This document shows, piece by piece, positions 42,071 through 50,763 of a DNA stretch of 64,000 bases. The notes under the pieces were generated by a model. It saw only the letters and a list, made by a program, of their open reading frames with translations, did not search any database and was not told the origin of the DNA. Origin of the DNA: an uncultured bacterium (lineage in GTDB: Bacteria; Actinomycetota; Coriobacteriia; Coriobacteriales; Coriobacteriaceae); the NCBI GenBank assembly GCA_958349055.1, contig CATWBO010000007.1, positions 1 to 64,000 of the forward strand. The letters run 5' to 3'. The translations under genes were made by a program, and so were the position numbers. Each line of letters begins with the position of its first letter. The first letter of the stretch is position 1.

Positions 42071-42934
42071 TTATTCGATTACGGTGCGGGAATTCTGCTT
42101 GCGCATGGTGGTGAGCATGTGCTTGGGAACGGCGTGGGCCATGCAGCTGCCAATAGTCGCGCTCGCAGCAGCCTTAGCCGCATCGCTACCATTCTTGGTC
42201 GCATAGCTGTGGCGGAAGCGCTTGAGCATGGCGATGTCGTTGCCGCCGTCGCCGTAGACCGCGACCTCGTCCTCGACAATACCGTAGTAGCTTGCCAGCC
42301 AGGCAACGCTCTCGCCCTTGTTGCACGAAGCATCCGTGATCTCGAACATCACCGGGTCGAATGGCGCGTTCACCACGCGGTCCGAGCGCTCGGCTAGGTA
42401 CGCCTTAAGGTCGCGTTCCAGCTCGGGCGAGGTCACGCGGCAGTTGATCTTACACACGTCGTGACGCAAGATGTCGCCGATCGACTGGTCAAAATACTGT
42501 TCCTCGTGATAACCGCCGCGGGCGCGCATGCCGCGCATCACAATGCGCTTGATGGGGCTGTCCTTCTTAAAGCCCGCCTGATGCATCTCAAACGAACCGC
42601 TCGAAAACATGCCGTCGGGCGTGGAGCAATCAAAGCAAATGCCCGGAAATGCCTTGAGCAGCTCCTCGGTAATCTGAGGATCGATGGTCCAGGCCTTAAG
42701 CACCTCGCCATGGCTGTCGCGAACGATGGACCCGTTGGAGCAGCAGGCGTCGAGCGCCAAACCGGTAAAGCCATGCTCACCGATCGGCAGCGTCGAGCGA
42801 CCCGTAGCGGGAACCACGTGCAGCCCAGCTTCGGTCAGCTCGCGAATGGCGCGGCGGATGGTTCCGTCGGCCTCGTGCAGGGCGTTAAGCAGCGTTCCGT
42901 CCAGGTCACTCGCAAACATCTTGATCATGGGCAT
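42071..42934 (-). CDS. Cof-type HAD-IIB family phosphatase
   Basis: A 287-aa protein. The nucleophile motif MFASDLDGTLL is at residues 5-15. VPATGRST is motif II, KGESVAWLASYYGI carries the motif III lysine, and VAVYGDGGNDIAML is motif IV. The C2B cap between them gives substrate choice, commonly a sugar phosphate or a flavin/pyridoxal phosphate; this one is unknown. Two in-frame ATGs (42934 and 42928) follow AGGAG. The D2 palindrome follows the stop directly. Confidence 0.9.
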   Translation of the reverse strand: MPMIKMFASDLDGTLLNALHEADGTIRRAIRELTEAGLHVVPATGRSTLPIGEHGFTGLALDACCSNGSIVRDSHGEVLKAWTIDPQITEELLKAFPGICFDCSTPDGMFSSGSFEMHQAGFKKDSPIKRIVMRGMRARGGYHEEQYFDQSIGDILRHDVCKINCRVTSPELERDLKAYLAERSDRVVNAPFDPVMFEITDASCNKGESVAWLASYYGIVEDEVAVYGDGGNDIAMLKRFRHSYATKNGSDAAKAAASATIGSCMAHAVPKHMLTTMRKQNSRTVIE

Positions 42935-43056
42935 GCCTCTCCTTCGTCTGCACGATATTGTAGACGAAAGAGAGGCACGCCCATGCAAGGGTGTTCCAAC
43001 GCGCCAGGGCATTCGCTTCCGCAAAACCACAGTGCCCCAGTGCGTTAAATCAATCG

Positions 43057-44307
43057 TTACGAGCGACTTTTCAGCCGATAAAACAGCACCATCGTCAGCG
43101 TCAGCACCGCCAGCATGGCTGCGAATACAAACGCCGGTGCCCATCGATCATATGCAACCCCGTACACCAATTGCCCGATCGGCGTTGCGCAGGAAAGGAC
43201 CATGTAAACGACCGAAAGCACTTTTCCGCAGAGTTCAGTCGGCGCTGCCCGCTGAACACACGCGATGATTTCAACCGACGCAATGCTTGCCCACACCATG
43301 ACCCATGCCGAACCAACCGCAAACACGGTGAACACGCATGCATCTGCACCGAACAGTTGCGCGACAATAATCGGTGCGACTCCAAAACAGATCATCGCAA
43401 CATATCGACATATGTCATTGAAAGAAAAGCGATGCGGCCAAATGCCGACCAAGCCACTGCCGGCAAGACCACCCAAGCCCATAGCAACCTCAACTATCCC
43501 AACGCAGGACGATTGCATGCCGAGATGCTTCGTAACAATAATGGGAGCGCCAATCGTTAGCCCAACCAACGCAAGGTTCAAAACGGCCGCAAGCATAATC
43601 ACAGCGACCAATGATGCATTTTGCAACAGATACCGAATCGACTCCCGAAAATCGTTTCGGCATGTCGTACGAGTCGCGCCGTCTCTCATCGTTTCAGATG
43701 AGACATTTTGCTCGAGTACGCCACCAAACAACAGAGCTGAAATCGCAAACGCTACCGACGCGACCGTGCAAAGAGCATCGATGCCAAAGCACCCATAGAC
43801 TGCCGTCCCGACCACAGGACCCAAGATATTGCTCACCATGGTCACTTGCGAAACCAATGCAGTGGCCCGCTCAACCTTCTCTTCACCCGCCATGCGCACC
43901 GTCTCAATTTGGAGCATTGGCTTTAGCAGCGATTGAACGCCATATTGAACACAAAGTATCGCTACTACGACGACCGCAAGAGGCAATGAGTGCTTCATGG
44001 GGATAGACAGCAGTGATGCAGTCATCAGAGCAATGCCGAGGGCCACGAGGGCCTCGCGATGTCTTCCCCTATCCGCCAAGATTCCGCCAACCGGAGTTGC
44101 GAGTACGCCGGGTATGAACGCTATCGCCACGACGACGCCATATAACGTTGACGATCCACTGCAATCGAACAAGTAAAGTGGATACGCAAAGCACAGCGCC
44201 GACAGCATCGAATACGTGCACAGCTGCGCAACCAGAAGTTCCGCGAGCCTGATTGACCGCACTGTTTTTGATTTCAACGAGACGCCGACGTCTCTCAGCC
44301 CAGCCAT
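43057..44307 (-). CDS. MFS transporter (efflux type)
   Basis: A 416-aa protein with about 12 hydrophobic segments. VGGILADRGRHREALV is the MFS motif A region (loop 2-3). It resembles multidrug/macrolide efflux MFS proteins with ETVRMAGEEKVERATALVSQ in loop 4-5. Start: ATG at 44307 with GGGGGCGG before it; the upstream ATG at 44325 lies inside the operator-like palindrome. A TetR-type gene lies 100 bp upstream on the same strand. The segment 43.1-45.1 kb looks less GC-rich than its surroundings, suggesting acquisition (visual impression, not computed). Confidence 0.85.
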   Translation of the reverse strand: MAGLRDVGVSLKSKTVRSIRLAELLVAQLCTYSMLSALCFAYPLYLFDCSGSSTLYGVVVAIAFIPGVLATPVGGILADRGRHREALVALGIALMTASLLSIPMKHSLPLAVVVVAILCVQYGVQSLLKPMLQIETVRMAGEEKVERATALVSQVTMVSNILGPVVGTAVYGCFGIDALCTVASVAFAISALLFGGVLEQNVSSETMRDGATRTTCRNDFRESIRYLLQNASLVAVIMLAAVLNLALVGLTIGAPIIVTKHLGMQSSCVGIVEVAMGLGGLAGSGLVGIWPHRFSFNDICRYVAMICFGVAPIIVAQLFGADACVFTVFAVGSAWVMVWASIASVEIIACVQRAAPTELCGKVLSVVYMVLSCATPIGQLVYGVAYDRWAPAFVFAAMLAVLTLTMVLFYRLKSRS

Positions 44308-44318
44308 AAGTCCGCCCC

Positions 44319-44402
44319 CATACATACCGCTAGTATGTATTTATCGACTTGAAAAAGGGCAGCCGTGGCTACCCTCACAAATCAATTACATACCGTTGGT
44401 AT
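44319..44402 (-). promoter_or_regulatory. Operator-like palindromes between tetR and the MFS gene
   Basis: TACATAC-CGCTA-GTATGTA (about 44320-44339) sits just before the MFS ribosome site, and ATACC-GTT-GGTAT (about 44390-44402) lies upstream. Both share ATACC/GGTAT-type half-sites and fit binding by the adjacent TetR protein. Confidence 0.55.
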
Positions 44403-44407
44403 CTATA

Positions 44408-45070
44408 TTACCACCCGGCGCGGTCCCATACGTCCCAAATCTGCGCCGTTGTCTGAAGCACTTCCTCGCCCAAATCGAGTCCCACCGCAGAGGCCATCTG
44501 CGTCAAACATTGTGCGCGAGCGAGCATTCGCTCCTTGGGCTCGAGCGGACGGAACAATGGCAGCAGCCAAAGATTCGCCAACAATGATACGGCCTCCGCC
44601 GCTTCACGCGGGCATTCGCACGCAATGGATCCGTCGGCGATGCCCTCCTCGATCACCGGCAAGAGATAGCCATCGGCAGACTCGTTAAACGAGCCCTGGT
44701 ACTGCATCGCCAGTAGACGCGAGCTTTTTACCGGATCTGCTGCAGGACGCATACGTGCCCATAGCTCAATTTGCGGAACAACGGACTCGAGAGCGTAAAG
44801 CCTTTTTAGCTTTTGGGCGCCGGTCATATTACCGACGCCAAGCATCGAGCGGCGGTGCTCAACAATCGGAGTCATCGCCCGATCAAACGCGGCGTTGAAA
44901 ATCTCTTCTTTGCTCTTGAAGTGATGATAGACAGCGCCCTTGGTCATGCCATCGAGACGGTCAACGATATCTTGAACGCTCGTCCCCTCATAACCCTGTG
45001 CACAGAATAGCTCCAGTGCCGCGTCGAGAATCTTCGCGACCGTCTCCTCGGGATATTTATTGCGACCCAT
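44408..45070 (-). CDS. TetR/AcrR family regulator of the MFS gene
   Basis: A 220-aa protein. The N-terminal DNA-binding domain reads ILDAALELFCAQGYEGTSVQDIVDRLDGMTKGAVYHHFKSKEEIF in overlapping family segments (residues about 12-56), clearly TetR. The C-terminal domain presumably binds the drug or ligand exported by the MFS protein. ATG at 45070; the ribosome site is weak (GGATGG). It lies 100 bp before the MFS start, with two palindromes in the gap. Confidence 0.88.
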   Translation of the reverse strand: MGRNKYPEETVAKILDAALELFCAQGYEGTSVQDIVDRLDGMTKGAVYHHFKSKEEIFNAAFDRAMTPIVEHRRSMLGVGNMTGAQKLKRLYALESVVPQIELWARMRPAADPVKSSRLLAMQYQGSFNESADGYLLPVIEEGIADGSIACECPREAAEAVSLLANLWLLPLFRPLEPKERMLARAQCLTQMASAVGLDLGEEVLQTTAQIWDVWDRAGW

Positions 45071-45144
45071 AATCCGTCCATCCGCAACACAAGCCTTATG
45101 CCTCACTGCAGTATTTTAACGTTGCAGATGACAGACGGTCGGCC

Positions 45145-45483
45145 CTACACCGCGGCGGGGCCGTGTTCGCCGGTACGGATGCGGATGACTTCTTCGACCG
45201 GCTCGACCCAAATCTTGCCGTCTCCGACGGCGCCGGTACGGGCGGCGTTGCAGATGATGTCGACAATTCCGTCAACGTGCTCATCGGCGCAGATGAGGGT
45301 GAACTGCACCTTAGGAATCGTATTGACAAGCAACTCGTTGCCGCGTACGTATTCCTTCCAGCCATGTTGCGCACCGCAGCCCTGCACCTGGTTGATAGTC
45401 ATGCCGCGAACATCGGCAGCAAACAGCGCGTCTTTGAGAACCTCGAGCTTTTCCTGGCGCACGATCGCCGTAATTTTCTTCAT
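45145..45483 (-). CDS. P-II family nitrogen regulator
   Basis: A 112-aa GlnB/GlnK-type trimeric signal protein that reads ATP/ADP and 2-oxoglutarate and blocks AmtB when nitrogen is ample. It begins MKKITAIVRQEKLEVLKDAL. The T-loop reads QHGWKEYVRGNELLV, and the C-terminal signature is GAVGDGKIWVEPVEEVIRIRTGE. By alignment with E. coli GlnB, position 51 is Leu, not the Tyr that is uridylylated or adenylylated, and position 46 is Val. It follows amtB on the same strand after 156 bp, which hold a large hairpin. Confidence 0.93.
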   Translation of the reverse strand: MKKITAIVRQEKLEVLKDALFAADVRGMTINQVQGCGAQHGWKEYVRGNELLVNTIPKVQFTLICADEHVDGIVDIICNAARTGAVGDGKIWVEPVEEVIRIRTGEHGPAAV

Positions 45484-45529
45484 AGTGAATTCCTCTCTTC
45501 AATAAAAGAAATGAATTGTCCTTCACATG

Positions 45530-45637
45530 GCACAGGTTTTCCAGGTGCCCGAGATTGCCCCGAAAGAGGAGCGCCGCGTACTTCGGTACGCAAGCGACGG
45601 TTTGAGGGGCAAGGTCGGGTGCCTGGGAAAGCCGTGC
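45530..45637 (-). ncRNA. Long structured spacer between amtB and glnB
   Basis: Imperfect arms of about 30 nt pair (GCAC, TTTCC/CCAGG, GTGCCCGA and TTGCCCC blocks) around an inner hairpin GCGTAC/GTACGC with a 4-nt loop (45576-45591). It spans nearly the whole amtB-glnB spacer. It may be an attenuator, a processing site, or an inserted palindromic element. No T-run follows it closely. Confidence 0.5.
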
Positions 45638-45639
45638 TG

Positions 45640-46917
45640 CTAATCGAGTCCGGAGAAAGAAGGATAGGCGCTCTCGCCGTGCTGACTCGCATCCAGGCCC
45701 AGCGCCTCGTCGGCCTCGTCCACGCGCAGGCTACCGTGGAACAGCGCCTTGACCACCGCGGCGATCACCAAGTCGAGCACCAGCACAATAGCGACCGTCA
45801 CCACAATGCCCAAAATCTGCGAGATGAGCAGCGACACGTCGCCCGTGTAGAACAGGCCACCCTTACCGGTCCACGAAAGCTCCGGCACACAGAACAGGCC
45901 CGTGAGCACGCCGCCCAAGATGCCGCCGACACCGTGACAACCAAACGCATCGAGCGCATCGTCGTAGCCAAACTTGGTCTTGAGATGGCTGATAGCCAGG
46001 TAGCAGACGGGAGACACGATCAGGCCCATAACCAGCGCCGCCCACGGCTCGACAAAGCCCGCACCCGGCGTAACCACCACAAGGCCCGCAACCAAACCGG
46101 TGCTAGCACCCACCAGCGTGGGACGACCGGTGTGCACGCGCTCGACGACAAGCCACGAGACCATGCCCGCCGCGCTGGCCGTCACGGTGTTGAGGATGGC
46201 GAGTGCCGCCACGGCGTCGGCCTTAAACTCGCTGCCGCCGTTAAAGCCAAACCAACCAAACCAAAGCAGGCCGGCGCCCAGCGCCACAAACGGCACGTTA
46301 TGCGGACGGTAGCTCACCATGCCAAAGCCGCGACGACGGCCGAGCATTAAGCAGAGAATCAGGCCCGTGAGACCGGACGAAATGTGTACCACGTCGCCGC
46401 CGGCAAAGTCGAGCGCGCCGATGATGTCGCCGATAAAGGAACCATCGCCGCCCCAAACCATGTGGGCGAGCGGCGCATAGACCACGAGCAGCCAAATGCC
46501 CAGGAAGGCCGTCATGGCACCAAACTTAACACGTCCGGCCAGGCTGCCCGTAACGATAGCGGCCGTAATCATGGCAAACGCCATCTGGAAGGCGATGTTG
46601 ATAATCTGAGGGTAGACGGCACCGTCCGCGGCATTGCCCTCGGCCGCCCGCAGCACTTGGTTGAGCACCGGCAGGCACAGCAGCTGGTCAAGGCCTCCAA
46701 TAAACGGGCTCGAGCCGTCGCCGCCGTAGGCCAGCGACCAGCCGGCGACAATCCACAGCACACCAACCAGGCCAATGGCGCCAAAACACATAAGCATGGT
46801 GTTGATGACATTTTTGCGCCTGGACAGGCCGCCATAGAAAAACGCCAGACCCGGTGTCATTAAAAACACGAGCATGGTGCAGATGAGCATAAACGTTGTC
46901 GATCCCGTATCGTACAT
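45640..46917 (-). CDS. amtB: Ammonium transporter
   Basis: A 425-aa Amt/Rh-type channel with 11 hydrophobic helices. MTPGLAFFYGGLSRRKN is the family opening. DFAGGDVVHISSGLTGLILC and HGVGGILGGVLTGLF hold the pore histidines. Ammonium moves across the membrane under P-II control. ATG at 46917 with AAGGGGGAGCG upstream. It is followed by glnB on the same strand, as in most bacteria. Possible GlnR-like half-sites lie 100-160 bp upstream. Confidence 0.95.
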   Translation of the reverse strand: MYDTGSTTFMLICTMLVFLMTPGLAFFYGGLSRRKNVINTMLMCFGAIGLVGVLWIVAGWSLAYGGDGSSPFIGGLDQLLCLPVLNQVLRAAEGNAADGAVYPQIINIAFQMAFAMITAAIVTGSLAGRVKFGAMTAFLGIWLLVVYAPLAHMVWGGDGSFIGDIIGALDFAGGDVVHISSGLTGLILCLMLGRRRGFGMVSYRPHNVPFVALGAGLLWFGWFGFNGGSEFKADAVAALAILNTVTASAAGMVSWLVVERVHTGRPTLVGASTGLVAGLVVVTPGAGFVEPWAALVMGLIVSPVCYLAISHLKTKFGYDDALDAFGCHGVGGILGGVLTGLFCVPELSWTGKGGLFYTGDVSLLISQILGIVVTVAIVLVLDLVIAAVVKALFHGSLRVDEADEALGLDASQHGESAYPSFSGLD

Positions 46918-47010
46918 TCGCTCCCCCTTGGTCGCATGGTCGTTGTCGGCGCCCATAATGCGGCCGAGGGGCAACTGGTGTAGACCAGATACGGCGTTGT
47001 TAAACGCTGC

Positions 47011-47079
47011 GTTGTCGAATGGAAACGGTGCCGCAATCTTGGAAACGGCGCGGCAACGGGCGCGAAACGAATGGGAAAT
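47011..47079 (-). promoter_or_regulatory. GlnR-like half-sites upstream of amtB
   Basis: On the plus strand GCAAC-n6-GAAAC-n6-GAAAT (47053-47079) and GTTGT-n6-GAAAC (47011-47026) resemble the actinobacterial GlnR pattern GTnAC-n6-GAAAC. The match is partial, and no GlnR gene is in view. Confidence 0.25.
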
Positions 47080-47115
47080 ACGCGAGCAAGGGAGCCGTGA
47101 GCGCGCCCGTCCCGG

Positions 47116-48135
47116 CTAGCGCCGGAACAGCTCGCGGGCTCGGTCGCGGAGATCGGTGGCCCGGATGACGCCCTCGTAGCGATTGATGCGCAAACGCGGA
47201 AAGGCATTGAAGAAGCGCAGGTCGCGACGACTGAGCGACACACTCGGCACCGGACGGCTCATGCGCTTGCCGGTACGGAGACGGGTGAGCGACGGACGGG
47301 GCACGCTCGGCGCGGCATCGGCCACGCGGCGGGCAGCAAGCGCCAGGCCGCGAGCACCATCCGAGATAAACGTCGGCATCGAAGCCTTCTCGCGCAGGGC
47401 ATCGAGCGCCGCGTCGCCCAGCTCGGCCAGCCAAGCGTTAACGGCGCGACCGCGGATATGCGTCTGCGCCACCGAGTCGATCGCCGAATCGGGAATACGT
47501 TCGAGCATAGAGTCGGAGGCGTCGGCAAGCGACTCATTGATGCGGTCGGCAAGGTCGGCACGCACACGCTCAAGCTGATCGGACAGACGCCGCCAGCTGG
47601 CCAACGAGCACACCGCATCGACCATCATCGCGACCGCGACGATAAAGGCGGCCAAGCGCACGATTAGCACCGGCAGATGGCCAAGCAGCTCCAGCAATGC
47701 CGGCTCCACTAAACGGCAAATACACAACGCACCCAAGCCAAACGCGCAGGCCCAGTACAGGCAGATGCGTCCGTGCAGGTTAAACGGCAGATGCGAGTAA
47801 TCCCAAAACCGGGCACCCGTCGTTTTTTCCAACAGCACGCCCACGCTATATTCGATCACGCTGCATACGAGCGCGGCAGCGACAAACTGGCTCGAGGCGT
47901 CTGGGATTCCACGCAGCAGCAACCAGCACGCGATGCCGCCCGCACCGTAGATGGGACAACACGGCCCTAGCAAAAAGCCGCTGTTGGCAAAGCGTCCGTG
48001 GTTGAGCATGGCGCAGACTGTCGACTCCCATACCCAGCCGCAAAAACCGTAGAAGGCAAACGAGAGTACCAGCGCCGAGAGCGGACAGGCGGCAAGCGTC
48101 GCGCCGTCAAATGCCATGTCGATCGCGGTTCCCAC
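47116..48135 (-). CDS. CmpB-like membrane protein (putative ABC permease, PF06541-type)
   Basis: A 339-aa protein. Four to five N-terminal helices (about 18-180) include FYGFCGWVWESTVCAMLNHGRFANSG-type family sequence, GPCCPIYGAGG and EYSVGVLLEKTTGARFWDYS. The C-terminal half (about 190-335) is soluble and Arg-rich. The family was annotated as an ABC transporter permease, but the evidence is thin. It ends 4 bp before the stop-facing end of the HD gene unit on the same strand. Confidence 0.75.
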   Translation of the reverse strand: MGTAIDMAFDGATLAACPLSALVLSFAFYGFCGWVWESTVCAMLNHGRFANSGFLLGPCCPIYGAGGIACWLLLRGIPDASSQFVAAALVCSVIEYSVGVLLEKTTGARFWDYSHLPFNLHGRICLYWACAFGLGALCICRLVEPALLELLGHLPVLIVRLAAFIVAVAMMVDAVCSLASWRRLSDQLERVRADLADRINESLADASDSMLERIPDSAIDSVAQTHIRGRAVNAWLAELGDAALDALREKASMPTFISDGARGLALAARRVADAAPSVPRPSLTRLRTGKRMSRPVPSVSLSRRDLRFFNAFPRLRINRYEGVIRATDLRDRARELFRR

Positions 48136-48138
48136 CGT

Positions 48139-48696
48139 CTACCCACTCCTCTTTTCGTTCGATTCTTTGCTCGAGCCGTCACTCGAGCCCTCGTTCAAAT
48201 CGCTCGCGCCGCCTTTGCGCCGCAGACGACCGGCAACCGTCTCGCGCAGCGCGCACCATTTATCGGCCAGGCACACAATCCATGCCTCGCGACACGTCGG
48301 CGGCACCGGCACCAGCGGAAACATATGCCGCACGATAATATTCCGCTCGCGCGACGTCAGCTCAAAATCTTCCTCCGCACGCGCCAGGGCAAAAAACGGG
48401 TGGCGAAAGCCATGCAGCCGATGGCTTGGGTCGGGATCGTGCCAGTCATAGAGAAAGTAATCGTGCAGCAGGGCCCCGCGCAGCAACGAGGCGCGGTCGA
48501 CGGAGATACCGACGCGGCCCAGGCGCTCGGCAAAGGACAGACTTGCCCGCGCCACCGAGGTCACATGCGCATAGACCGTCACGTCGCCATGCTGGATAAA
48601 CTCGCGCGTCAGGTCCAGACGGCCCGCCTGTGCCAGTTGACGGGCGGCATGGTCTACTTCGCACGCGATTTTCTCGGCACGAACGGTATCGGACAT
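48139..48696 (-). CDS. HD domain-containing protein
   Basis: A 185-aa protein. An HD-type metal site is suggested by HVTSVARASLSFAERLG, then RGALLHDYFLYDWHD (the HD pair) and the later FRHPFFALARAEEDFELTSRERNIIVRHM segment. HD proteins of this size are phosphohydrolases of unknown substrate. ATG at 48696 with AAGGAGG upstream. The stop is 4 bp from the CmpB-like gene start, so they form one operon. Confidence 0.8.
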   Translation of the reverse strand: MSDTVRAEKIACEVDHAARQLAQAGRLDLTREFIQHGDVTVYAHVTSVARASLSFAERLGRVGISVDRASLLRGALLHDYFLYDWHDPDPSHRLHGFRHPFFALARAEEDFELTSRERNIIVRHMFPLVPVPPTCREAWIVCLADKWCALRETVAGRLRRKGGASDLNEGSSDGSSKESNEKRSG

Positions 48697-48924
48697 GCGG
48701 CCTCCTTCCGGCGGCGCTCGGCGGCAAGCCACAGCCTGCACGCAATGAATAAAATCATCATGGAACTTATCAGTATGGCATCGGACAAAACGTTTTGCCC
48801 CACCAGTTGGCGAATTACCGCGCCGCCGTCACATATCAAACGCCAAAATGTGCGAGACTGTCTTGTGCAATTGTGCCGGCCGAGGGAGCGCCGGCGCTCG
48901 ATTCGCATGGAGTAACCCACAACG

Positions 48925-50706
48925 ATGCTGCTTACGCAAACGACAACGCCCGAGGACGTCAAGGCTCTTAATCGCGCCGAGCTCCCGCAGCTCTGCGGCG
49001 AGATTCGCCATGCCATCCTCGAAAGCTCCGCCGCCGTCGGCGGGCACGTTGCCCCCAACCTGGGCGTCGTTGAGCTTACGGTTGCGCTTCATCGCGTGTT
49101 TAACTCCCCCATCGACAAGATTGTCTTTGACGTTTCGCACCAGACCTACGCCCACAAGGCGCTGACTGGGCGTGCGTACACTTATATCGATCCGGAGCGT
49201 TATGGTGAGGCTTCTGGCTTTGCCAATCCCGACGAGTCCGAGCACGACTTGTTTGCCATGGGTCATACCTCCACGTCGGTGAGCCTGGGCTGCGGCTTGG
49301 CACACGCCCGCGATCTGGCGGGCGACAGCTACAACGTCATTACCATCATTGGCGACGGTTCGCTTTCGGGCGGCCTGGCGTTTGAGGGCTTTAACAATGC
49401 CGCCGAGCTCGACAGCAACCTGATCATCATCGTCAACGATAACGACCAGTCCATCGCCGAAAACCACGGTGGCCTGTATCGCAATCTGGCCGAGCTGCGC
49501 GCCAGCAACGGCACCTGCGAGCGCAACGTTTTCCGCGCGATGGGACTCGACTACCGCTATCTGGACACCGGCAACGATGTGTTGGCCCTCGTCGACGCGC
49601 TGCAGGAGCTGCGCGATATCGATCATCCCATCGTGCTGCACGTCTCCACCGCCAAGGGTAAGGGCTTTGAGCCGGCCCAGAGCGACCCCGAGCGCTGGCA
49701 TCATGTGGGTCCGTTTGACATGGCGACTGGGCGCAAGCTCTGCCCGGGCCATCCGAGCGAGCCTGCGCCGCGCACCTATGCCGACATTACGGGCGAGGCG
49801 CTCAGCGCCGCCATAGAGCGCGATCCGCAGGTTGTGGGCATCACGGCTGCCACGCCCTACATCATGGGCTTTACACCCGAGCTTCGCGCCGCGGCAGGCA
49901 AGCAGTTTGTCGACGTGGGCATTGCCGAGGAACACGCCGTGACCTTTGCCACCGCGCTTGCGCGCTCGGGCGCCAAGCCAGTCTTTGGTGTGTACGGCAC
50001 GTTTTTGCAGCGCGCCTACGACGAACTGTGGCACGACCTGTGCCTCAACGACGCCCCCGCAACCATCCTGGTATTTGGCGCGTCGATCTTTGGCACCACA
50101 TCCGAGACGCACCTCTCGTTCTTTGATATTTCCATGCTGGGCGCCCTTCCCAACATGCGCTACTTTGCACCGGCCTGCATGGAGGAATATCTGTCCATGC
50201 TGAGCTGGTCGCTCGATCACCGCGAGCATCCCGTGGCGATTCGCGTGCCGGGCATTGGCTTGGTAAGCCGCCCCGACTTGGCGCCTGCCGAGGACGCCGA
50301 TTACGGCGCCGTTCGTTACAACGTGGTGCGCCAGGGCCGCGACGTGGCCGTGCTCGCGCTTGGCGATTTCTTTGAGCTGGGCGAGCGTGTGGCAAACCGC
50401 TTGGCTGCCGAGTACGGCATCGAGGCCACGCTCGTCAACCCGCGCTATGCAACTGAGCTCGACCGTGAGTTCCTCGACAGCCTTGCCGCCGAGCATCGCG
50501 TTGTCGTCACTCTCGAGGACGGCATCTTGGACGGTGGCTGGGGCGAGCGTGTCGCGTGCTACTTGGCCTGCACGCCCGTGCGCACGCGCACCTTCGGCAT
50601 CGCCAAGGGCTTCCCCGACCGCTACGACCCCAACGAGCTGCTCGCTCAGAACGGCATGACGGTCGAGAACATGGCCGCCGAAGCCGTAAGGCTACTTAAC
50701 GAGTAA
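48925..50706 (+). CDS. dxs: 1-Deoxy-D-xylulose-5-phosphate synthase-like enzyme
   Basis: A 593-aa thiamine-diphosphate enzyme that condenses pyruvate and glyceraldehyde-3-phosphate, the first step of the MEP isoprenoid route. It has HVAPNLGVVELTVALHRVF, SHQTYAHKALTGR, the ThDP motif GDGSLSGGLAFEGFNNA, VGIAEEHAVTFATALA (catalytic Glu) and DGILDGGWGERV. It is about 30 residues shorter than E. coli Dxs, with SHQTYAHK in place of the usual GHQ-YPHK, so a related variant is possible. The ribosome site is weak. A terminator follows. Confidence 0.82.
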   Translation: MLLTQTTTPEDVKALNRAELPQLCGEIRHAILESSAAVGGHVAPNLGVVELTVALHRVFNSPIDKIVFDVSHQTYAHKALTGRAYTYIDPERYGEASGFANPDESEHDLFAMGHTSTSVSLGCGLAHARDLAGDSYNVITIIGDGSLSGGLAFEGFNNAAELDSNLIIIVNDNDQSIAENHGGLYRNLAELRASNGTCERNVFRAMGLDYRYLDTGNDVLALVDALQELRDIDHPIVLHVSTAKGKGFEPAQSDPERWHHVGPFDMATGRKLCPGHPSEPAPRTYADITGEALSAAIERDPQVVGITAATPYIMGFTPELRAAAGKQFVDVGIAEEHAVTFATALARSGAKPVFGVYGTFLQRAYDELWHDLCLNDAPATILVFGASIFGTTSETHLSFFDISMLGALPNMRYFAPACMEEYLSMLSWSLDHREHPVAIRVPGIGLVSRPDLAPAEDADYGAVRYNVVRQGRDVAVLALGDFFELGERVANRLAAEYGIEATLVNPRYATELDREFLDSLAAEHRVVVTLEDGILDGGWGERVACYLACTPVRTRTFGIAKGFPDRYDPNELLAQNGMTVENMAAEAVRLLNE

Positions 50707-50750
50707 AAAAACCTCCGCAAGGGAAGCACCCCTGCGGAGGTTTTTGTTTT
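50706..50750 (+). terminator. Terminator after the DXS-like gene
   Basis: AAAAACCTCCGCA and TGCGGAGGTTTTT form a stem of about 13 bp ending in TTTTTGTTTT. Confidence 0.9.
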
Positions 50751-50763
50751 CGCGGCGCGATTA

